From Pseudo-nitzschia pungens (lineage: Eukaryota > Bacillariophyta > Bacillariophyceae > Bacillariales > Bacillariaceae): a stretch of DNA of 64,000 bases. The notes below the pieces were generated by a model that made no database searches, was not told the DNA's origin, and was given only the letters and a program-made list of their open reading frames with translations. The translations under genes were made by a program, and so were the position numbers. The stretch is from the NCBI GenBank assembly GCA_037355855.1, contig CM074761.1:3243346-3307345 (forward strand), written 5' to 3'. Below, in pieces: positions 34,037 to 43,126 of this stretch. Every line of letters begins with the position of its first letter. Position 1 is the stretch's first letter.

Positions 34037-37000
34037 CTAAAATTTGATGTCATCATCGATAGCAAAACTGTCGAAGGAACTTTTCAAAAGGTTTTTACGG
34101 CGCTCCGACTGCTTCTTCTGCGTCTTTGTTCGACGGACAGTGGGGTCTCGCTCTGGAGGGATTGCATACTCCGGTGTCACAAATTGGAATTCGTTTGGAT
34201 CGGAATAGGATATGCTGTTCATTGACGAGTTGAAGATCATTTGTTTCGGTTTCTGCAACTTCACATCCTTCTTCTCTTTCGATCGCTTTGACGCCTTCTT
34301 GGATTTCTCCGACTTCTTTTTTCCTTCGGAATCTTTTGACTTAGATTCCCGTAGCCTGGTGGTCGCCGGAGCCTCTCCAATCTCGGGGATCGAGAGAGAC
34401 GCCATAGACTCATTCAAAGATTTCTTTGTCTTCTTCTTTCCTTCCAAAAGTTTCGAGATCGATCCTGGTGAGTCGGTGCTCTCCAGGCCCTCTTCTATTT
34501 CTGGCATTACAGAGTCGTTCATGGATCTCTTTGGGCTCGTTTTTGCCTTCAACGTTTCTGATTTCAATTCTTTCGCTTCTTCTATTTCTAGCATCGAGAG
34601 GGACGTGACGGAATCATCCATAGAAGTAGACGGATTCACGTTGCACGCTGGGGGTGTTCGTCCTGATTCCATAATTTCGAATCCGTCCTCAATAACTTCG
34701 ACTGGTTTCCACGGTGCTGGAAATGTCTTTGCTCTTACTTGCGCCAAGTCCAGGCCGTCGAACCATTTGTGTTGAAAAATTTCCTCGATTCCCCCCTTGA
34801 GCATACCCAAGCGTTGAGTCGGGTCCTTCTGAAGCAACTTGTCTACAAAGTCAACCAATTGCTCGTTTTTGTCTTCGGGAAGCGGGAAATATTTCTCTCG
34901 GCAAATCGTGTCGTACAAAGATGCCGTATCCATACCTTCAAAGAAGAAAGGATTCTCTCCTGTAATCATCTCATATACAGTCACTCCGAATGCCCAGAAA
35001 TCAGCACATCGATTGTGTCCTGCATTTGTGATGATTTCCGGGGCGACATAGTTTGGGGTACCCAAGAATGTGTACAATTTGTCCGGGCAAAACTTGGCGA
35101 AGCCAAAATCAACAATCACAGGATAGCCCTGAGCGTCGATCAAAACGTTCTCAGGTTTGAGATCTCGATAGATAATACCCCGTGAGTGCATGAAATTCAA
35201 TGTATCAACAATGGATAGGGCGTAAAATTTAGCATGATCCTCGGGTAGTCCTGATGACCAGTTCCCTTGCTCATCTTCAACATGAATTCGATCCCACAGT
35301 TCTCCGTGTGGTACCAGTCTCATGAGCATGTGAATATGGTCGTCGTCCTCGTAACTAGTGACGAGGTCAACGATCTGTGAATGCCGAAGCTCTTGCATTA
35401 CTTCTATTTCTTTTCGAATGTTGACGGCAGCTTGTTCACCACGACTCAGGTCTACCTTGAATTGGGACTTTAGAGCGAACTTTTGTCTGGCTTCCGCGTT
35501 GCCATCACGAAAGACGTTGGCGGCAACTAGCCACACCTCGCCAAACTCGCCTTCTCCCAGAAGACGAATTTTTTCCAAGTCTTCCACAGAGACATTGCTT
35601 CGGACAATTTCTCGCACCTCGTCTCGAAGCTGAAGTGTGGAAGAATCTGATTCGTGAAGGTCACTTTCGCGTGACTCTTTCTGGATTGAATCGAAAGTCG
35701 ATTTGCTGGTGGTAGATGGCGAGCTAGTGCCTTGCCCAGCAGAGTCAAGTTTGACTTCGGCGAGTGGCAATATCCCAATCGAGACAGATTGACCTTCAGG
35801 GGATGTCACTTTTAGCCCTCCGACTCGATCGTAACTTGGAGTTCCACCCTCCGTCGACAACTTGACTTGGTCGTGGCCGAAAACCTCCCCTGCATTTAGT
35901 ACAGACTTTCTTGCTAGTCCAGTCTGTTTATCGTGAGAAGACACAACTAAGGAACCCTCTCGAACCACGTAAACGGCTGGTGGATCACTCGGGTGAACTT
36001 TCCACGTGTTCTCACTCCTCTCGTCAAACTTTTTCTCGGAAATATTTTGAGACATGAGGTCATGTGTATTATTTGATAGATGAGCTTGTTTAATCAGCTT
36101 CGTCGTAGCAAACCTACGCATATCCATGAGATTCTGCAACCGACTGGGTCCAATAATTTTCCCCATGGCATGGTTGTCAATCCGAAACAGAACAACCTTT
36201 TCAGAGCGAGCCAACAAATCAGTATTGTTGGTACTTTGTCTTGGTAAGGAGCCAATAAGTGCTCGGGAACCAAAATAATCCTTCGCATTTAACATTCGTT
36301 GGACACCAGGAACCTCCATCTGTCCCGACTGCATGACAACAAAGGTTGAATCCTGCGAGACATTGAATGTTTCGTTGAATTTTAACTCCTCTCTAATCAT
36401 AATGGATGACAATCGACGCGTCAAATCTTCATTTTCGATGATCAAATCATACAAGAAGTCGACGCCTAACAAAGCATCTCTCTTTTCCTGGGCTGCTCGC
36501 TTCGAATACATCCGCAGAATACCGCGGAATACTTTTTGCTCTATTTTCAACAGGCTTGTTTCACCGGCTTCGGATATCGATACCGTTTTGTCACTCGTTA
36601 TGTTGTAGAGCAGAGAGAGCTCTCCGAAATACTCTCCTGCTTCGTCAATCTGCAACACAGGCTTTCCATTTTTCTCAAACTTGACATCGCCTTCTTCGAT
36701 GATGTAGAACTGATTATTCTCGCTTTTTTCGCCCTCGTTCAATAGGACGTGCGCTGGTGGGAATATAACGGGTTCGAATGCGTCGATCAATGCATCTAGT
36801 GCTCCTTCAGATCTTGCCTTCCCGTGTTTGCGAAATTCCGTAAACACAAAGCTGCGTTCTATGACATTCAATATCAAATTTCGTTGGATTTCGCTTTTGG
36901 GAAAAGATGGGGGCACAAAATTGGTAAAGTCGTAAGGAGCAGCCCTTACTTCGTCGCGCACGGCACCCGCCTTGCTGCCAGTCCCGTCGTTGCTGCCGAA

Positions 37001-37669
37001 CAGAGCAGCATTTGCGGCATTTCGAACGGCACTGCGATAGAACCGAGCACGATTTCGTTGCAAATACCGTTTTCTTTCCTCTTTGCTCTTGACACACCCC
37101 AGTCGTCTGTGACGCTCCCTAGCAGCTATTTTGGCAGCAAGTTCACGTCGTTGTTGCGACGCTTCCTCTGACAGATTTTCGTATCGGGTAAGAATTGAAT
37201 CCAAACGACCATTCGTTGACGCTTTGACGAGCCTCTTGACATCCTCCGGGCTAAGCAGATCTAATCTCAAGATGTCACTCTTCGAATTTCCGGGCTCGAA
37301 ATTTTTCAATCGAGTGGCAATCGCAGACTTGTTGATCGAGCGTCTAACTGATGCTCCGGGCGAATCCTTCAATTTCGGACGACGCGACTCGTTTTGGTTG
37401 GCGCTGAAGATAGAAATGCGACTGGATATTTTTTCGCCGAGACGCCTTGTTGTGCCCGATGATACCGATCGAGCATCGTTACTGCCATTTTTGCGGCGGT
37501 TTTTTTCTTTGGCGAAGAAATCATCGAGCCGACTGGCACCTTCCTCCAAGCCATCCCTTGGCGAGAACCCATCGCCACTGCCGACGTTGGATAGTTTTGA
37601 GACGTCATCGAATTGCTCGCCATCTTCGTTCGAATGGCACGAGTTTTGTTTAGAGTGCTGGTTCATCAT
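34037..37669 (-). CDS. cGMP-dependent protein kinase-like AGC kinase, 1210 aa
   Basis: Serine/threonine kinase regulated, or once regulated, by cyclic nucleotides. Residues 1-265 are basic and disordered. A first cyclic-nucleotide-binding fold (about 270-390) has EGDVKF and EYFGELSLLYNITSDKT, and a second (about 395-510) has DYFGSRALIGSLPRQS. A third, degenerate one (about 540-640) has REGSLVV and GEVFGHDQV. The kinase domain (699-970) is complete: GEGEFGEVW, K734 in FALK, YRDLKPEN with D836, DFG at 854-856, GTPNYVAPE and a C-lobe with DPTQRLG. The Arg expected in the first phosphate-binding cassette reads Asp, so that site may not bind nucleotide. The C-terminal 240 residues are charged repeats (KSLNESMASLSIPEI type). 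One clean frame. Confidence 0.9.
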   Translation of the reverse strand: MMNQHSKQNSCHSNEDGEQFDDVSKLSNVGSGDGFSPRDGLEEGASRLDDFFAKEKNRRKNGSNDARSVSSGTTRRLGEKISSRISIFSANQNESRRPKLKDSPGASVRRSINKSAIATRLKNFEPGNSKSDILRLDLLSPEDVKRLVKASTNGRLDSILTRYENLSEEASQQRRELAAKIAARERHRRLGCVKSKEERKRYLQRNRARFYRSAVRNAANAALFGSNDGTGSKAGAVRDEVRAAPYDFTNFVPPSFPKSEIQRNLILNVIERSFVFTEFRKHGKARSEGALDALIDAFEPVIFPPAHVLLNEGEKSENNQFYIIEEGDVKFEKNGKPVLQIDEAGEYFGELSLLYNITSDKTVSISEAGETSLLKIEQKVFRGILRMYSKRAAQEKRDALLGVDFLYDLIIENEDLTRRLSSIMIREELKFNETFNVSQDSTFVVMQSGQMEVPGVQRMLNAKDYFGSRALIGSLPRQSTNNTDLLARSEKVVLFRIDNHAMGKIIGPSRLQNLMDMRRFATTKLIKQAHLSNNTHDLMSQNISEKKFDERSENTWKVHPSDPPAVYVVREGSLVVSSHDKQTGLARKSVLNAGEVFGHDQVKLSTEGGTPSYDRVGGLKVTSPEGQSVSIGILPLAEVKLDSAGQGTSSPSTTSKSTFDSIQKESRESDLHESDSSTLQLRDEVREIVRSNVSVEDLEKIRLLGEGEFGEVWLVAANVFRDGNAEARQKFALKSQFKVDLSRGEQAAVNIRKEIEVMQELRHSQIVDLVTSYEDDDHIHMLMRLVPHGELWDRIHVEDEQGNWSSGLPEDHAKFYALSIVDTLNFMHSRGIIYRDLKPENVLIDAQGYPVIVDFGFAKFCPDKLYTFLGTPNYVAPEIITNAGHNRCADFWAFGVTVYEMITGENPFFFEGMDTASLYDTICREKYFPLPEDKNEQLVDFVDKLLQKDPTQRLGMLKGGIEEIFQHKWFDGLDLAQVRAKTFPAPWKPVEVIEDGFEIMESGRTPPACNVNPSTSMDDSVTSLSMLEIEEAKELKSETLKAKTSPKRSMNDSVMPEIEEGLESTDSPGSISKLLEGKKKTKKSLNESMASLSIPEIGEAPATTRLRESKSKDSEGKKKSEKSKKASKRSKEKKDVKLQKPKQMIFNSSMNSISYSDPNEFQFVTPEYAIPPERDPTVRRTKTQKKQSERRKNLLKSSFDSFAIDDDIKF

Positions 37670-38921
37670 ACTAGAGGCGAAGGTATGACTCTGATCGGTT
37701 ACTGCTTTTATATTTTGTATTTGTCGTGTGTCGTTTGCCGAACAACGTGAGTTCGGTTTTTTTTATGCAAACGACGGCGTCAGAGTCGATCGTTCCTCGT
37801 AGTCTCACGCCTCAAAAACTACTTTGTACTAAAAGTGATAAATTACTCGTAACTTACTCGATGGCATCTCACATCTTGTTCGTAGTATGTGTGAAGATGA
37901 TCTTGGCACGACCCAACACGTAGTTATGCAATGTTCATGGCATTCAGTAATTTTATCTTGGAACAAAGGGCTTTTTAAAAGTTCTAAGACCAAGGTTAAA
38001 AGTAGTCATTCTCAGTTCGGAAATACGAAGTACAAGGTACTACAATCGTCATGATTCGCCGCTTGAAGCGAACGAAACAATAATTCGAAATTGGATGGAG
38101 TGTTTGATTTTCATGGCGGATGAAGTCATTATCTATCTGGGGCGCTTGTTGTACTATGCCGAGACAAAAGACAGAGACAAAGCATAAGTAAAGGATTGAT
38201 TTTCGAAGAGAAGTCATTCAAGCTTCGCCAAAGAACTTTGAAACACCGAATTTTTCAGGTAAGACACGAGCTAGAAAGAAAACTCTGGAATCATGATGTT
38301 TTCGACTTGAGAATTGCTCTTAGAGTAAGGTTTTAAGGCTTACTCCAATATCTTGTTTCAATCAACACAATCACTGAGTGATAAATTTGGAGGTCCTTCT
38401 ACACCGAATTTTTCAGGAAAGACACGAGCTACGAAGAAACCTCTGGAATCATGATGTTTTCGACTTGAGAATTGCTCTTGAGTACCCTAATATCTTATTG
38501 CGATCAACACAGCAATCACTGAGTGCTAAATTTTGAGGTCCTTCTTGCTTAATTTTTCCAGGGAAGAAATCATCGTTGAAGCAACTCAAACACACTGTAG
38601 CTGACTTAGACTGCATTGGTAGCAAGTAATGGACGCGTCCACAATAGTTCCTATCAATTTTTTAATTTGTTTCCCTTTGAGAGCAAGGCAGATAGAGCAA
38701 GAAACGCCTGCTTTCAACAGAGTTTTCAGAATCATCACCACGCACGAAAGAAGCAGCAGCACTGCTGTTTTCCTCGAATGGCAGTGTGTATAATTATTTT
38801 GTGTTCCGTAACTTGTGCTCTTACTAGAAATGGAACTGGTTGACGAATGGAACTGGTTGACGAGTTTTGTAATACATAATTCATTCATTCCACACAGTAT
38901 GATACTATTGTATGTGGCATA
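37670..38921. other. Intergenic with a tandem duplication
   Basis: No gene seen. It holds ATTACTCGTAACTTACTCG at about 37843 and the duplicated block at 38243-38545. Confidence 0.5.
38243..38545 (+). repeat. Tandem duplication, units of about 158 and 145 bp
   Basis: Unit 1 at 38243-38400 and unit 2 at 38401-38545 both start ACACCGAATTTTTCAGG and end GAGGTCCTTCT. They share ACACGAGCTA, CTCTGGAATCATGATG and TTTTCGACTTGAGAATTGC. Unit 2 differs by a short deletion and point changes. A further start-like AATTTTTCCAGG follows unit 2. Confidence 0.93.
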
Positions 38922-40327
38922 TCATACCGATTGAGGTGCACTAGGAGTAACACCACGCACACCGCAATCTTCCTCACTGTAGGTCGGAGACATGCGATAG
39001 AAGAGTCGTTCCCATCGTTTCATCTTTGCAGGAGGCTGCGCCAGATGAAAGGAAATAGCTCCTCGCGATATTGCTTGCACAAAATATTGTGTCTCCCAAC
39101 CCAAAGTCCTCCACTGCCAGCGAAGTTGCATGCGAAGAAAATACTTTATAGGTTCTGAAAATTTCTTTTCGCGTTTCTTCCTTGGACGAAGGGCAGCGCG
39201 CATAACAGGATCCACTGAAACAAACCGCTCTCCACCGTTTGCATCTCTCGAATCATACCCTGTCACGTTCAAAACATTTCTCAAACACCACCCCATATAA
39301 AGATCTTCCATCGAATCATCCGTATCTCTCTCGCATACAGGAAAAACCTCTTCTACCAATGCCTTTACTGTACTTCGGTTTATGACATATCCAGAACCTC
39401 CTCCCATGTAGTAAAATTCCTCACCATATTTTTCCTTCAAGTAATTCCGGATGAGTAATCGCGCCGGTATAAACCATGTTGGGATAATCGTTTCCACCTG
39501 CATATTCCACGAAATCGGGACTCGTCAAAAACTGCTTTAAGTTTTCCATGATCACATACGTATCATCCCCACAAATGAAGAAAAAATCATAGTCGTCTAA
39601 AAAATTGTCATAAATGTAGGACACCATAGACCTCACTTTTTGCCAGATACCATTGTATTTTCCTTGGTATTGTCCAAAGTGCGGCAAATCTATGGTTGCT
39701 AATGTGTGATTCGTCTCTGTCGACGCAGTCATGAAACCATCACACCTTCTTCCCCAGGTTCTTCGAATAGCATCTGTTTGCGCATTGTTGCCAGGATACG
39801 AATATATGGCACAGAACACCTTGATCGGAGGTGATCCCTTTTTGCTGCGTTTCGCTATTTTGATGCGCTTGCGAAACAGTCTCTTTGCCAAGGAAGCTCC
39901 GCCACCTTCGAGCCCATAACCGACTTCCTTACAATAATCTTCTTCTTCATTGTGAAGAACCTTAAATTGTTGAGGTTTCTTCAGGAGAATGGTGGGATCA
40001 TGAACGTAACCCCAATTACCAAGCTCATCCCTTGCACCCCCATGTGGGTGAGGACAAGGTTGTTGATTACGTGTTTGGTTTCGATACCCTTTCGGTTGGG
40101 TTCGATCAGCAAACCCAGAGAGAGAAGAAACTTTGTCATGCGTCTCAAAGCCAAGACTATTCGTTCGCGTTCGTTCAAAAGTCGGAATATCACTTTGAAG
40201 CAGATGCCTTTGGCTAGCCAAGTTCATACTTTCGGTACGATATCAGAAAGTTGGTAACTGCAAACTGGAGAAAGGCGACAATTGAAATCAATGCCAGCAT
40301 TACGCGAGGTTTGACCGAAGCAACCAT
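38922..40327 (-). CDS. GT31 beta-1,3-galactosyltransferase (core-1/fringe-like), two frame breaks
   Basis: Golgi type II glycosyltransferase, probably adding beta-1,3-linked galactose to a glycan. The ATG at 40327 opens a signal anchor (MLALISIVAFLQFAVTNFLI). The frame ends at a TAG directly after CTT GGC, and the protein continues one base on (SQRHLLQSDIPTF...). The catalytic domain has VFCAIYSYPGNN, AIRRTWGRRCDGF, the metal-binding DxD-type motif FICGDDTYVI and, after a second one-base break at 39462-39468, YYMGGGSGYVINRS and MEDLYMGWCL. This order is that of C1GALT1-type enzymes. Both breaks are single surplus bases after an in-phase GGC, giving about 467 residues. Confidence 0.83.
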
Positions 40328-41430
40328 GGTTCTCGTTTCTCAGGCTCGCCTAGCTAGGTCCCTTAAACACATCTCGTCACCGAGAGTCAAAAATTCGTAA
40401 CTTTGCGATCGGTTTTTGAGAAGCTCCGAACTGGTTATAGACTCATACTCATGTTGTTCCTATCCGTCCATCCTTCCTGGTTTCTGCCTTTAGTTGACAG
40501 CTCTCCGTATCGCACCTCCGTGAATTTTTCAAGGCCGCTATTTTGTGAGCGAAAAATTCGTCGGTCAAAAGGTGCGCCATTTCCATCGATGCAAAACAAT
40601 CGTACCGATCGCAGTGAAAAAGTATGCTACTTCGTAAAAAATAAAAAGTACAGTACGTGTAGTAATTCTTTCTACGTACTACGAAGTACGTAGTAATTAC
40701 TACTACTTTGTACGACGGTACATACTAAACCTAGAGATAATCTTAACCTTAACCCTAATTAAAAAAAACAAAAAATAATAATGTCCGTAACGGTAGGAAC
40801 GTGTACCGGTAGGTAACCTTTACTCGTAATTATGGATATACGAAGTAACTCTGGTGAGCTTATCGGTGCGAACGAGTAAGTAAGGTTATGTACAGAACGT
40901 ATATCGTACCATACGGTACGGTACGAACGTACTTCTAGCTTCAATATTTGTTTCTTGGGTTCATATTCATCTGTTCTATAATACATATGACACATACATT
41001 GTGAATCATGGCATCTGGTGACGTTTTGAGTCCATTCCGTCGAACCACCTGACACATCATCATTCCCCTACGGTAGAACTTAAACCGTACCTAGTACGAA
41101 GTAGTTGGTACGGGCAAGTTACCTTTTCGACAAACAAGAGAAGAAAACTTAAAACGAGAAAGTTTTAACCGATTTCCGAAAACGCACACGTACAGTAGGT
41201 AAGTTACGAGTAAGGTTATTCTACGTCGCGAGACACATCGTAAATTCCATCTGCTAGCAGGCAAATCCAGAATTTTGTTGGGTAAGGGAAAAGCAGACCG
41301 CTTGCGAAAAGTACGCACAACTATTACAACCGGCAATGCCATTTTTTCCTCCGTTGTATGGCTGCCACCCATTGTCGTTGACTTGGTGCACACCGGTTTG
41401 TTGGTAAAAGAACCCTTTCTACAATCAACA
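40328..41430. other. Divergent intergenic region between GT31 and desaturase genes
   Basis: No gene seen. It carries TACGAAGTA, TTTACTCGTAA, AACGAGTAAGTAAGGTTA and GGTAAGTTACGAGTAAGG words. A frame open upstream of 41431 in phase with the desaturase is not conserved-looking and is taken as leader. Confidence 0.5.
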
Positions 41431-42939
41431 ATGGCTCCTGATGCAAACCAAATCCGGAAGCGCCGCGATCCGGTTTCAGGCGACGTGAATGATTCCACTA
41501 ACGCAACGGAGACTGTGGAACGAATTGTTACCCTGAAAGGACTCCGTGGCGACGAAGTTTGCATAGATGGCGTGATTTACGATATCTCGTCCTTCGATCA
41601 TCCCGGAGGAGAGTCAATCAAAATTTTTGGAGGTAACGACGTGACAAATCAGTACAAAATGATTCACCCTTATCACACATCCAAGCACCTGGAGAAAATG
41701 AAGGCAGTTGGAACAGTCCCAGATTACGCTCCGGAATACAAGTGGGATACTCCGTTCGAACGCGAAATCAAACGAGAAGTCTTCAAGATTGTTCGACGCG
41801 GAAAAGAATTCGGAACGAATGGATACTTCTTTCGTGCATTTTGCTACTATGGCGGTGTTCTTCTATCTCCAATACCGATGGATGCAAGAATCCTCGTACT
41901 CACTTGCCATCATTTACGGGATAAGCATGGGTATGATTGGTCTGAATGTGCAGCATGATGCTAACCACGGAGCAGCATCGAAGAAGGTTTGGGTCAATGA
42001 TATTCTTGGTCTTGGTGCCGATTTTATTGGAGGGTCCAAATGGCTCTGGATGGAAAAGCATTGGACGGTAAGTCTTTCCATGCGAAAACTGTTGGAAATT
42101 GGTGTCGCACTTGGTCAACACGATTTCAATCTAATTGTCAACCATTGTATGATGTAACCATCGCCTCCATTATCAAACAATAGCACCACACGTACACAAA
42201 CCACCGAGACAAGGACCCTGATGGATTGGCGGCAGAACCATTCCTCATTTTCAACAACTACGATCTGTCGAATCCGAAGCGTGCGGGATACCATGCTTTC
42301 CAAGCATTTTACCTGGTTATTTTGTTGTGTGGTTACTGGATATCGTCTGTGATTGATGTGCCAATGATTTGGAATTTGCAGGATCGAGCTACGATGGATG
42401 TTGGAATTCGACTGGACAACAACTGGATCGCCAGTCAGAGAAAGTATGCTATCAGTGTGCGAATCTTCTACCTCCTTTGCAACATCGCCACTCCTCTCTA
42501 CAACGATTTTTCCTTGACTACTTTGTCCCACATTAACGTGATGGGAATTGCCGGAAGTCTCACGTTGGGTCTTCTTTTCACTCTGTCACACAATTTTGAG
42601 AATGCCGACCGTGATCCTACCAAAGAGAATCGCGAAACAGGCGAACCGGTTTGTTGGTTTAAGGCCCAGGTGGAGACTTCTTCCACGTATGGGGGTATGA
42701 TCGCTGGGTGGTTGACTGGTGGACTGAACTTTCAAGTTGAGCATCATTTGTTCCCGAGAATGTCGAGTGCGTGGTATCCTTACATCGCTCCAACAGTTCG
42801 TGAAATTTGCAAAAAACACGGCGTTCGTTATGCGTACTACCCGTGGGTGTGGCAAAACATGATTTCAACACTGAAATATACTCACGAAGTCGGAACCGGC
42901 GCACTCTGGAGAGAAAATCCATTCAAAGGTGAAATGTAA
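41431..42939 (+). CDS. Delta-5 front-end fatty acid desaturase, cytochrome-b5 fused (frame break)
   Basis: Introduces the Delta-5 double bond in C20 fatty acids on the route to arachidonic acid and EPA, in the ER membrane. The N-terminus MAPDANQIRK and the cytochrome-b5 domain with FDHPGGESI resemble the Phaeodactylum Delta-5 enzyme as I remember it. The three histidine boxes are QHDANHG, HWTHHTYTNH and QVEHHLFPR, where the Gln is typical of front-end desaturases. A 116-nt intron at 42068-42183 (GTAAGT...ATAG) splits box 2 between HWT and HHT. Before it, one surplus base around TAC TAT GGC G (41845-41854) breaks the frame in FRAFCY/VFFYLQY. With that base skipped the protein has about 463 residues, the family's normal size. 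Confidence 0.93.
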
Positions 42940-43126
42940 ACTTTCAAGTACAAGCCTACAAAAGGACAATTCCTTGTTATTCACAACAGGCACCTCTTCA
43001 TGCTGATACAAGCGGCACAGCTACGGGTATAGGAATAATCACCTAAAGATTTATTTAGTATCCAATGATCTATTGTCGACTTTTTCAAAATAATAGAAAA
43101 AATAATGACCAACATCTACCACTTCA
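42940..43126. other. Short convergent intergenic region
   Basis: 187 bp between convergent desaturase and F-box genes. AT-rich; presumed 3' untranslated DNA of both. Confidence 0.4.
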
